A stretch of 64,000 bases of DNA from Haematobia irritans (lineage: Eukaryota > Arthropoda > Insecta > Diptera > Muscidae). The translations under genes were made by a program, and so were the position numbers. Numbering within the stretch: position 1 is the stretch's first letter; the number at the start of each line of letters is the position of its first letter. The stretch lies in assembly GCF_050003625.1 (NCBI RefSeq), contig NC_134398.1, forward strand, positions 99,799,479 through 99,863,478, in the 5' to 3' direction. The notes beneath the pieces are model-generated. The model made no database searches and had not been told where the DNA came from. It saw only the letters and a list, made by a program, of their open reading frames with translations. Of this stretch, positions 53,671 through 63,690 are shown piece after piece.

Positions 53671-54185
53671 ATCGGTTGTTAATGTTGACCCTAGACTATG
53701 GTGGTTTTTGCTTACGCTTGCTCTATTAGGAACATTTGTTTGAAAGTTTGAGCCAAAATTAGGATTTCCAAAACCAAGTCTTGGTTGGTTTATATTCATA
53801 GCTGCGAGTTGTTTCTGAATTGCTTCATTAATTAGACCTTGCAAAAAACTATCACTAAGATTGTGGGTTTCTAATGATCTTTGGAAATTATTTGGGTTGT
53901 TTTTATTAAAATTGTTTAAAGAGAGATTGGAAGATCGTACGGCATTGTCAAAATTGGAGTTAAGTCTGGATAACTGTCCAAAGCGATTATTCATTAAATT
54001 CTTTCTAACAGGTCTTTTCTTCGTGTGGAATTATTTTTATTATGAATTCCGCTTAAAATATTATTATTAGTATTGTTTAAATTTTGTTGATTGGTATTCG
54101 AAACATTGAGAGATATATCCAATAAGTGGTCTAATGATCTAGCACCCCCTTCCGCAGAAACTCTATCAATATTTGGCTCTGTCAT
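53671..54185 (-). pseudogene. gag: Gypsy-2 gag N-terminal part
   Basis: Starts MTEPNIDRVSAEGGARSLDH at 54185 and is very rich in Asn/Ser. A stop/frameshift near 53994 follows, then a second frame MNNRFGQLSRLNSNF ... AIQKQLAAMNINQPRLGFGN runs to the MITE junction. Beyond the MITE it continues as ISNIITAW. Low-complexity N-termini are common in Gypsy Gag. Confidence 0.75.
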
Positions 54186-54323
54186 ATTTCTATGCGTTTA
54201 TTTCTTTCCCTGATTTGAAGGCTTTGGTATTGCTCCAGTACTTTTATTATTTGTATTATCAGTTGGTATTTCCTGGTTATTAGAATTTGGCAAAATTTCA
54301 TAAGGAACTAATCTATTCAGTCT

Positions 54324-54536
54324 CTATAGCTTAGCGCATATTGGACATTCTTGCGTTTCTTTAACTACCTTCACAATACAATCCTTGTGAAATATATGCT
54401 TCCGTGAAATAGAAACAATAACTTCATCGAGTTCAAAATCTTTATCGCATATTATACATTGGGTCGGTTGGTAATTGTCCATACTTTGTGGAATATTCTC
54501 ATTACTATGTACCAGAGACATTTTTAGTAAATTCAA
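54324..54536 (-). CDS. RING-H2-like ORF upstream of Gypsy-2 gag
   Basis: 70 codons on the minus strand. Residues 27-67 match RING-H2 spacing: C27-x2-C30, then H47-x2-H50-x2-C53-x10-C64-x2-C67 (CIICDKDF, KHIFHKDC, CPIC). The usual third cysteine, two residues before H47, is Arg here. RING fingers usually recruit ubiquitin-conjugating enzymes. After the TAG at 54324-54326 the frame stays open to TAA at 54198-54200, ending 12 bp before the gag ATG and in the same frame as gag. It may be an accessory ORF or a lost N-terminal extension of Gag. Function unproven. Confidence 0.6.
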   Translation of the reverse strand: MNLLKMSLVHSNENIPQSMDNYQPTQCIICDKDFELDEVIVSISRKHIFHKDCIVKVVKETQECPICAKL

Positions 54537-54766
54537 GACAAGTTTAATGAATCCTTCGTGTTATTGGTAAATGTTTGTGTAAGTCAAAATAAATAAAAAT
54601 TGCGCGAATATATCACAAAAACGATATTTTGACTGCACCTGCTAAACTTTCAATTTACTTGAATGTGAAAGTGGACAACTTTTAGCCTAAACTCAAGCAA
54701 AACAATTGTATTCCTAAGCTGCCATCTTCAAGAAAACATTTCAGTTATAAGGAAAGTAAAGCACAA
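54537..54766 (-). other. Probable Gypsy-2 leader cut by Helitron H2
   Basis: Non-coding AT-rich sequence upstream of the RING-like ORF. It ends exactly at the Helitron H2 5' terminus. No LTR end recognised; the LTR may lie beyond H2, outside the window. Confidence 0.35.
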
Positions 54767-54799
54767 TCTTCCACTATAAAAATAAGTCAGGTTTTCCTT

Positions 54800-55420
54800 C
54801 CTGACGCAATAACTCCATAACCGAACCGATTTCATACCGATTTTATAGCAAAGAAAATTCAACAAAGTTTCAACGGAAAAGCGGAAAAATCTATTTGTAT
54901 ATACAGCGCCATTTCGGATGCATCTCCAAGAACCCATATCCACGGTTTTGCGTAACCGGTTTCCACGGTTTTGCATTCGTTGGAAAGGTCTCGGGCTCCG
55001 TGAGGTTTATAGCTCAGAAAATTCAAGAAAAGTTTCAACGGAAAAGCGGGAAAATCTTTTTTTACATAAAGTGCCGTCTTTGATGCAACTCCATAACGCA
55101 CGAACTGATTTCCACGGGTTTGGATTCGTTAGAAAGGTCTCGGTCTTCGTGAGGTTTATAGCTCAGAAAATTCAAGAAAAGTTTCAACGGAAAAGCGGGA
55201 AAATCTTTTTTTACATAAAGTGCCGTCTTCGATGCAACTCCATAACGCACGAACCGATTTACACGGGTTTACATTGGTTGGAAAGGTCTCGGGCTCCGTA
55301 AGGTTTATAGCAAAGAAAATTCAACAAAAATTTCAACGGAAAAGCGGGAAAATCTTTTTTTTATATACAGCGCCATTTTGGATGCATCTCCGCAACGCAC
55401 GAACCGATTTCCACTACGAT
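54800..55420 (+). repeat. Tandem array of about 150 bp at the Helitron H2 5' end
   Basis: Four to five units, starting near 54812, 54964, 55111, 55262 and 55410. Each has GAAAGGTCTCGGGCTCCGTG, AGTTTCAACGGAAAAGCGGG and GATGCAACTCCATAACGCAC. Two units of the same repeat lie at the 5' end of H1. Confidence 0.88.
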
Positions 55421-55837
55421 CTGAGGACTATATACACTTGCGTGATACTATTCATTCATATGGTGATGTTCAGAATATTGGACGTCTGGCGATTCTCCCA
55501 TCATCTTATACCGGAAGCTATGACGTACGTGCGAAATTAGGGAACGTTCACATGCAATCCGAAGTGGACGGAAATTGAACGTGAGTTGGAACCGGGCCAA
55601 AAACCGCAAAATCGCCATGACATAATCACCGGAGTATTTCAGCAAAAACTCAAGGTTATGATGGATGTCCTTCCTAAGTATCGAGTTTTTGGTGACACAC
55701 GCTGTTATATGTACTTTGTTGGAATGGCAGAAGCGTGGCCTACCGCATGCTCACATACTAATTTGGTTACTGAATAAATTACATTCAAATGAAGTGGAAG
55801 ACATCAAATCCGCTGAAATTCCTGATCCAGTCACTGA
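55420..55837 (+). pseudogene. Helitron H2 Rep fragment
   Basis: Plus strand across frames: DYIHLRDTIHSYGDVQNIGR and LAILPSSYTGSYDVRAKLGN (about 55430-55540), ERELEPGQKPQNRHDIITGV and FQQKLKVMMDVLPKYRVF (55580-55690), then EWQKRGLPHAHILIWLLNKL (55715-55780; the HxH-like HAH belongs to the Rep nickase motif) and DIKSAEIPDPVTD, where the LINE begins. Several frameshifts. Confidence 0.85.
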
Positions 55838-57338
55838 TTTTTTTATTTATTTATTTTATTTGAAAACCAGCACAACAAGATTTGCATCTTATAAGTGATA
55901 GTGCTAGTTTCAAGTTGTGATACAGAATGTAATTTTGTCACAAAACAATGAAGAACAATGTTGAATTAATAAAAAAAGCACAATAAGTACAATAATATAT
56001 AAAAAATATATAAATAAGTACACTGTTAGAAAAATATGTTTTTCATATGTTCCGATATAAACAAAATGTGTTTCGGGCACAATTTTAAAACACAATATAT
56101 TTAAGTGTAAACATGTAATGTTCCTAAACTAACACAAAATGTTTGGGACACCTATGTTAATATGTTAGAATATATTATGTTTGGGCCATGAATGTTTCAT
56201 ACAAAATCATATGTGTGAAAGCAAACATATATAAATTTACAAATTTCGACTAAACATACATATGTTGTGATATTTTATTCAAAGCGACAGAGAGAGTATA
56301 GAGAAAGAAATAGAGATGGAATCCGGGAGAGTTGACGAAAGATATCAACATAACACAGCGAAAGAATCAAAAGAAAACGATTTCTGTGAAACCGCTTGTA
56401 TGTTGTTTCGGAAAACTGTTTTATGGTAAGGCCAAAAATTTGATATGCTTAAGTCTATATATTATTTAATTTGAATAAAGAGAATAGACATTCGGAACCA
56501 AGAGAATAGACAAATAAACAGCATATGTTTTAGCCTTGAGAGCAGCATTTTATGTATGTGTGGACATGTGTTTTGTTTATCATTTTGGCATTATGGGCAC
56601 AATTTTTTTCTTTCGAAAGGGCACTATACTCTTTTTAGAGTTGGGACAGTAGAACGAAATAAGGGGAAATAGTGAAAAATTACACAGTAAAAAGTAAAAA
56701 ACAAAGTTTTGTTCCTCTTTATTAATAAGTAGTCCACGAGGAGTTGACGGACAAATATAAAAGCGGGCATTAAGTTCGAGTTTTGCAGCTAAAACAATTT
56801 AAAAAGTTTTTTTCTTTAATATGAATTATTAAAGAAAAATAAAAGGCATTTTACAGCGATGGTGTTAAATGCTACACCCTCAAAAAAAAATCGCTTCTGT
56901 AACATATACTCCCAAATGTATTTTGCTTCACGCATATAAATTTTTGGGTATTGCCCAAACATTTATATGTTTGATTTCTTCCAATATATAATATGTTTGA
57001 AAGCATATTGGTCTAAACAATATAATATGTTTGGGTAGTCTAAGTTCCAAACATTTTGTATTTTTCCATCCAAATTCAATAATGTTGTCTTCCAAAAAAA
57101 CTATATGTTCTTATGTGAACATATAATATGTTTGGAAACATTTTGAACCCAAAAATATTATATGCTTAGAAGAATTTTCTCCCAAAGAAGATTGTGCTCA
57201 AATTTTTTTTCTGCCTAATTGTATATTCCCTCACATTTTTCTCACTTCCACGAGTTTTTAGCACCTTTTTCTGTAATACAAACATTTTAGAAGAAATTAT
57301 TATATTTAAATTTTTTTTAATTTTACCTTTTGTCGGAC

Positions 57339-57404
57339 GGGGATTCGAACAGCGGACTACACAGTTTGTAAGCCAGCACACTAACCACTGGCCTACGTAG
57401 CTGT
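57339..57404 (-). other. tRNA-like module t2 in A2
   Basis: Minus-strand A box TAGGCCAGTGG (57395-57385) and B box GTTCGAATCCC (57350-57340), with TTACAAACTGTGTAGTCC between. About 55 bp from A-box start to B-box end, as in tRNAs without an intron. Confidence 0.65.
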
Positions 57405-57529
57405 TATGGTCATCAAGAGATAATTATCGTTATAAGTTATATTTATATAGCATAGCCTGCGGCGCCCACGAGCCGATGCAAACATAACATTGTTTAACAA
57501 CATAACATTGTTAAACATACATTTGTTGG

Positions 57530-57603
57530 CAGCGTGGAGCAGTGGTTGGTCGTCCGCCTTGCGTGACAGGGTACCTGGGTTCGATCCCTGCTTCGACCAA
57601 CAC
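57530..57603 (+). other. tRNA-like module t1 in A2
   Basis: A-box-like TGGAGCAGTGG (57535-57545) and a perfect B box GGTTCGATCCC (57578-57588), followed by TTTTTTTT near 57608, a possible Pol III terminator. It faces away from t2 across about 125 bp containing GGCGCCCACGAGCCGATGC. Confidence 0.68.
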
Positions 57604-58887
57604 CATTTTTTTTTATATATTTTTTAACATATATTCCAGATACGTTCGGAAGTTCCCGAAAAGGTGTTCAGCATTACATACTATTATATTAAATTTTTAC
57701 TACGAAATTGTAAAGTGTGTTTTATAAAAGACTTAAAGTCAGAAAAGAAAAGTGCTTGATATAAACGAAATGGACTGAGTTCAAATCAAATATTATTTTT
57801 TATTGCAACAATAAAAATTGTGTAACAAATAAAGGTTTTTGTATACAAGTTTTAAATTTTCGAAGAAATTCAAAAACTCTTACAAAAGAAGAACGTGAAG
57901 TCGAGTATATATAAATATTTTTCCATCGAATCCTAAGGTTAACGATAACCATTCAAAAGCACATTATATTTAAATTCTAAACAGTAATTTTAAAACAGCA
58001 CATAAATTTATTTTGGTGTGAACAATTGTTTGCTAGCATGTAACACCATTAATTTAGAAATACAAATAAATATGAATTTTTATTAACGAATAATTTTGTA
58101 CTTAATTTAATTCTTAAAGCCGGTATAAATTGACATTATCACGTTAAAATGGCCATGTTTACCCTTTTACTTTTCTTTAATAATCTCTTTTAAAGAAAAT
58201 AAACTTATTCAATTGTTGTTTTGGATCTTTCCCCACCATGTTATAATACAATTTACCGGAAAAAGTTGTAATGCTATTCTGGTTTTGCCGCTAAAATGAG
58301 GAATAATTTTAGCGGCAAAACTCGAACTCAATGCGCACTTTTATTTTCGAAAAAATCCGTCAACTCCTCTTGGACTACTCATTAATAAAGAGGAACTAAT
58401 CTTTGTTTTTATAGATCTTCAAAGGTCGATACTTTCAATGAAGTCGTGTTGTCGTGTTATAATTAAGTGATTTGACTTAAAAATGGGTATCATAACATGA
58501 AAGAACAAATTTTCGACTAAGGTCAACTTGACTTTAATAATTCAGAAAAATTCTTTAAAATTAATGAAACTGTCTTTAAATTTGTTGCATTTTTGCATCT
58601 TGACTACAAGGCAAAAATCATTCAAAAATAGGATATGTTTTTTAATACTTTATTTTAAAGACATTTTTTACTTGAAACATAGCATAATTTCTACTGGAAG
58701 TCTTGTTTTTAACGGACATTTTATAGCATATGAAAAAAAGCAAAACCCCATTTAAAAGAGAATTGTGTCTTAAAAGTGCCCTTTCGTTAGTTTTTATGAA
58801 GATCCCTTTAATTACCTTTGTTTGAATATTTTGACTTACTCGTCCTACGTTCCGATTTGTTTTGACGAAACAAAAAAATTGTGCCCG

Positions 58888-60201
58888 CACTGAAAAAAAT
58901 ATTGTCGTGAGGTCAAAGATTTCATGTCTTTAAAATACGAATACAAATGTTGCTTAGCATAGAAGAAGCATTTCTCTAATATAAAGTTTTTTTCCTTGTC
59001 CAAAAGTCCATAAACTTTTCAGTGAAGTCGTATTGTCCTTATAGTTAAGCGATTTCACTTAAAAATGAGTATCATAACATGAAAGAAATAATGTTTCACC
59101 TAAGGTCAACATGACTTTGATAATTCAGAAAGATTCTTAAAATTTAATGAAATTGTCTTTAAATTTGTTGTCTTTTTGCATCTTGACAACAAAGCAAAAA
59201 ATCGTTCAAATATTTTCAACACTTTATTTAAAAGACGTTTTTACTTGGAACATAGCATAATTTCTACTCGAAGTTAATTTGGAAAATAAAGTTGTCGTTA
59301 ACTTGCTTTTAAAGGACTTTGATAGCATATGAACAAAAAAGCTGAAAAAGCGAAAAATTAAAATCTGTTTCCTCCCTGCCAGCATTTCAAAGTTCCATTT
59401 CATCCTCATCGCTACCACAGACTCGTAAATGTCACCACAACCATCGCGAACTGTGATGGGGGAAGCATATCAAAAAGCATTCTGAAAACATAGATATTAC
59501 GCTTAAAATTGTGAAAGGTATATGGTGAACAATTTTCGACTTTCCAAATAGAATAAAGTGATCGTTTTTCAAATATTTTTCCAGGCACGCTGTCTCCATC
59601 GAAAATAAACAAACTGGCTGATAGACGCTGCAATATGTAACTTGCTACTTAAAACTCAACATCATTCTTTTATTAATGCAAAAAATTATGTTAAATGTGA
59701 TGAGATAAACCGAAAAATGTTATATTTATAAGAAATTATAAATGTTTAATCAAATCAATAAACATCTACACAATCGTGTTTTACTTGACCACAATGATTC
59801 TTCTACAATTACCTTAAAATGCACTTTTCTGATAGTTTGCAGGGGTTCTTATTGGCGTCCTTCGAAATTGATCTAAATAGGCACCTAATAATTGCACTGA
59901 TGAGAAACTTTTTCGTAGTAACTTGGCGTGGTACAACTTCTCAATAGTGACGGCGCTTTTCCGACGAGTTTTTGATGTCGTATACGATTGTTTTCGACGT
60001 AGTGGGGATTCTCAGAAGCGCCCCAAATTCAAAAAAATGTTGGTAGGGCTAGAAGCAAGTACACAAAACCCAAATTTAAAAGAGAATAGTGTCTTAAGAG
60101 TATCCTTACTTGTATACTCCGCTTCTTTGGCTCGGAATCAATACCAAAATTTTTAAAGTAAAGACAAAATCTTTGGAACCGGGCATTCTTTTTTTTCAGT
60201 G
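58888..60201 (+). mobile_element. Family C element C3, CG duplication, inside A2
   Basis: Starts CACTGAAAAAAATATTGTCG and ends CATTCTTTTTTTTCAGTG, flanked by CG (58886-58887 and 60202-60203). The empty site in A3 (GCCCATAATGCC) and in A1 supports this. About 1.3 kb. It reads through the parts of C2 that are separated by F2 and G2. Short open frames within lack motifs. Confidence 0.82.
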
Positions 60202-61032
60202 CGTAATGCGAAAATGATAAACAAAACTCATGCTCTTTTTTTCAAATATATTTTATCTTGGTTCCGAATGAATTTTCTCTCCGAATACTCATTTTAATGT
60301 TTTACTTAAGCATATAAAATTTTTGGCGAAGTCTTATATCACAACATATATATTTTTACTCATAATATGTAAATTTATACTTGTTTATATTCACACATAG
60401 TATTTTTCCTATATTTAATGAAATTTTCTTTGTGTATTTTACTTCCAGCATACACTTTGTCTCTCTTTGTAAACACATATATGTTTATGGGCTATATCTA
60501 AATTAATATATGTTTGCATCCAAGCATATTATATTTACAAACATTTTATGTCCCAAACATAATATGTTCTAACATATTAACATATATGTCCCAAACATAT
60601 TATGCTAGTTTATGAACATTATATGTTTGCACTCAAAAATATTGTGTTTAAAAATTTGAGTTCCAAACATATAATGTTTATACCCAAACATATGAAAAAC
60701 AATCTTTTTCGTCCGTGTAGTAAAAAACTGTCCACGCCTAACTAAATTTATGTTTATATTATAAAATTATTTATGTATTATTATACTCGACTCCACGTTC
60801 TTCTTTTGTTAGAGTTTTTGAATTCCTTCCAAATTTTAAAGTTTTGTACCAAAAACAGTTTTTTGTTACAAAATTGTTGTTTTTGCAATAAATAAATAAT
60901 ATTTTATCCAAAAAATAGTCAATTTCGTTTATATCAAGCACTGTTACTGACTATAAATCTTTAATAACCCACATTTCGAAGTTTCATTATAAAAATTTAA
61001 TATAGTATAAATATAAATGTGTAAATTAAAAA

Positions 61033-62780
61033 AAAAAAACAAGTATAAACGGCCGTAAGTTCGGCCAGGCCGAAGCTTATGTACCCTCCACCATGGATTG
61101 CGTAGAAACTTCTACTGAAGACTGTCATCCACAATCGAATTACTTGGGATGCGGTAACACTTGCCGATGGCAAGGTATCTTAAAACTTCCTAACATCGTC
61201 TTCTAAATTACAAGGTAGTCCATACGTAGTATATATTAAACTAAAAAAGGCCGATTAAATACGTATATAATTAAGTTTAAAGTTTCTATGGAAATAAAAT
61301 TTTGACAACATTTTCTATATAAGTAAAATTTGGAAAAAATTTTCAATAGAAATAAAATTTGGAAAAAAATTGTCTATAGAAATAAAATTTTTACAAAATT
61401 TCTATAGAAATAAAATTTTTACAAAATTTTCTATAGAAATAAAATTTTGACAAAATTTTCTATAGAAATAACATTTTGACAATGTTTTCCATAAAAATAA
61501 AATTTTGGTAGATTATTTTTGGCTCGAGTGGCAACCATGAATTTGAACCGATATGGACCAATTTTTGTGATTGGGGATCGGCTATATATAACCATAGACC
61601 GATATGGCCCAATTTTGGAATGGATATTAGCGGCCTTATACTAACACCACGTTGCAAATTTCAACCGGATCGGATGAATTTTGCTCCTCCAAGAGGCTCC
61701 GGAGATCAAATCTGGGGAACGGTTTATATGGGGACTATATAAATATAATTATGGACCGATATGGACCAATTCTTGCGTGTTTGTTAGAGACGACATTCTA
61801 ACACCATGTTCAAAATTTCAACCGGATCGGATGAATTTTGCTCCTCCAAGAGGCTCCGGAGGACAAATCTGGGAATCGATTTATATGGGGGCTATATATA
61901 ATTATGGACCGATATGGACCAATTTTTGCATGGTCATTAGAGAACATAACCAACACCATGTACCAAATTTCAGCCGGATCGGATGCAATTTTCGTTTCTT
62001 AGAGGCTCCGCAAGCCTAACCGGGGGATCGGTTTATATGGGGGCTATATATAATTATGGACCGATGTGGACCAATTTTTGCACGGTTGTTAGAGAACATA
62101 TACCAATACCATGTACCAAATTTCAGCCGGATCGGATGAAATTTACTTCTCTTAGAGGCTCCGCAAACCAAATCGGGGGATCGGTTTATATGGGGGCTAT
62201 ATATAATTATGGACCGATGTGGACCAATTTTTGCATGGTCATTAGAGAACATATTTCAGCCGTATCGGATGAAATTTGCTTCTCTTAGAGCGATCGCAAG
62301 CCAAATTTGGGGGTCCGTTTATATGGGGGCTATACGTAAAAGTGGACCGATATGGACCAATTTTTGCATGGTTGTTAGAGACCATATACTAACACCATGT
62401 ACCAAATTTAAGCCGGATCGGATGAAATTTGCTTCTCTTAGAGGGTCTGCAAGCCAAATTTTGGGGGTCCGTTTATATGGGGGCTATACGTAAAAGTGGA
62501 CCGATATGGCCCATTTGCAATACCATCCGACCTACATCAATAACAACTACTTGTGCCAAGTTTCAAGTCTGTAGCTTGTTTCGTTCGGAAGTTAGCGTGA
62601 TTTCAACAGACGGACGGACGGACGGACGGACGGACGGACATGCTCAGATCGACTCAGAATTTCACCACGACCCAGAATATATATACTTTAAGGGGTCTTA
62701 GAGCAATATTTCGATGTGTTACAAACGGAATGACAAAGTTAATATACCCCCCATCCTATGGTGGAGGGTATAAAAAACAA
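61033..62780 (-). mobile_element. Tandem-repeat element G3, inside A1
   Basis: The reverse of G2: begins ACAAGTATAAACGGCCGTAAG, then a 29-bp array (61270-61510), about six 153-bp units (61540-62520), a GGACGGACGGAC microsatellite (62607-62640) and CATCCTATGGTGGAGGGTAT. Inserted in an A-run of A1 whose uninterrupted form is seen in A3 near 32550-32580. Confidence 0.88.
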
Positions 62781-62784
62781 AGTG

Positions 62785-62850
62785 TTCGGTCGGAGCAGGG
62801 ATTGAACCCACGACCCTTTGCATGCAAGGCAGACATGCTAACCACTGGAA
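62785..62850 (-). other. tRNA-like module t1 in A1
   Basis: Minus strand CCAGTGGTTAGCATGTCTGC, CTTGCATGCAAAGGGTCGTG and B box GGTTCAATCCC. The A box is cut at the deletion junction near 62850. Confidence 0.6.
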
Positions 62851-63065
62851 GTGAAAATTACGAGTATGTTAGGCAATGAGCACAATCGTCTTTGGGAAAA
62901 GTTCTTCCAAGCATATAATATTTTTGGGCTCAAAATGCTTCCAAACATATAATATGTTCACACAAAACAAACATATTAATGTTTCGGCAGTATCCAATAA
63001 TATATGTGCTTCCTGCAAAATATGTTTGGAACATATGTTAAAGAAGCGATTTTTTTTTGAGGGTG

Positions 63066-63690
63066 TAATAATTTAGGAAATTATTTAATTTTATTTTGAA
63101 AGTATTAGCAGTGCTAATTGTTTGCAAATTCGATGGTAGAGAGTTCCACAGACTGATGCTGAATATGAAAAATTGTCGTTCCGATAAAAGAGTCTTTATT
63201 CTTTGGGGAATGATTTGCATGCCTCTATTTGATCTGGCAAAACGAATATGACTACACAGGTGTGCGGGCTTCTTTGTATATATTATTTTGTGAAGAAGCA
63301 GTAAGCATTTACTTTTAATTTGTTGAAGAAGATTGGAGTTGTAGAAGATTGGACAGCCCACAGGTTTCTTAGCATACCACACACACGTCCAATAACACTC
63401 GATATGTGGCTCGACCATGATAAATTGGAATTAAAAGTCACTCCCAAATTAGTAGATGTATGTACTCGGGGAATAATCGAACCATTTATTTGCTAGGTGT
63501 GAAGAAAAGTGTCTTCTTAGATATGTCTTCCCGAGATTACAAGATACTTTGATTTTAATGGGTTCAGAATCAGTCAATTTTTACAAGCCCAGTTATATAC
63601 ACGTACATTAATTAAGTCAATGTCAATTTTTTCTATACAGAGGTTCATGTTTTCATCATCTGCATACATCTGGATTTTACAATCTACACG
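63066..63690 (-). pseudogene. Jockey-like LINE ORF2 C-terminal part
   Basis: Minus strand: CKIQMYADDENMNLCIEKID (catalytic YADD codons at 63666-63655), RVYNWACKN, then frameshifted pieces LGVTFNSNLSWSSHIE (about 63430). The frame from 63418 follows, with LLLLHKIIYTKKPAHLCSHI and FFIFSISLWNSLPSNLQTIS ... FKIKLNNFLNYY, the conserved C-terminal WNSLP tail of Jockey/CR1-type RTs. RNase H is absent. Not the same family as L1-L3. Confidence 0.8.

Larger units (their letters stand above)
30456..54536 (-). mobile_element. Gypsy-2, one LTR retrotransposon dispersed over 24 kb
   Basis: Minus-strand pieces occur in polyprotein order: RING-like ORF (54536-54324), gag (54185-52200), RT (51794-51490, then 49420-49124), RNase H (37714-36975), integrase (31311-30456). 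The gaps are filled by a Harbinger-like MITE, mariner-2 with mariner-1 inside, the hAT-like complex (37723-49123), and Gypsy-3 plus element E2. Each gap falls inside a domain that resumes on the far side, so this is probably one old insertion. A gap of about 60 codons remains at the integrase zinc finger. LTRs not identified. Confidence 0.8.
56875..60717 (+). mobile_element. Family A element A2, TA duplication, inside A1
   Basis: Starts CACCCTCAAAAAAAAATCG and ends CAATCTTTTTCGTCCGTG, flanked by TA (56873-56874 and 60718-60719). The empty site is visible in A3 (AAATGCCAGTAAAAAACTG near 32870, on the other strand). It contains both tRNA-like modules and, nested, family C element C3. About 2.5 kb without C3. 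It matches A0 in reverse orientation. Confidence 0.85.
56021..63065 (-). mobile_element. Family A element A1, TA duplication, with A2 and G3 nested
   Basis: Starts CACTGTTAGAAAAATATG, ends CGATTTTTTTTTGAGGGTG, flanked by TA (56019-56020 and 63066-63067). Its own sequence is 56021-56872, 60720-61032 and 62781-63065, colinear with the reverse complement of A3. Internal deletion removes module t2 and the central spacer (junction near 62850). Confidence 0.8.
55838..63690 (-). mobile_element. Jockey-like LINE, 5'-truncated, inside Helitron H2
   Basis: On the minus strand it begins near 63690 in the RT palm and runs to about 63068. After A1 it continues at 56018-55838, ending in an A-rich tail (AAATAAATAAATAAAAAAATC on the minus strand). 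Only the C-terminal part of ORF2 is present. Target duplication not resolved. Confidence 0.75.

Noticed and set aside
57339..57603. Two functional tRNA genes
   Set aside because: A and B boxes are present but the acceptor stems do not pair, and the modules recur inside a dispersed transposon and a SINE. Called tRNA-like only.
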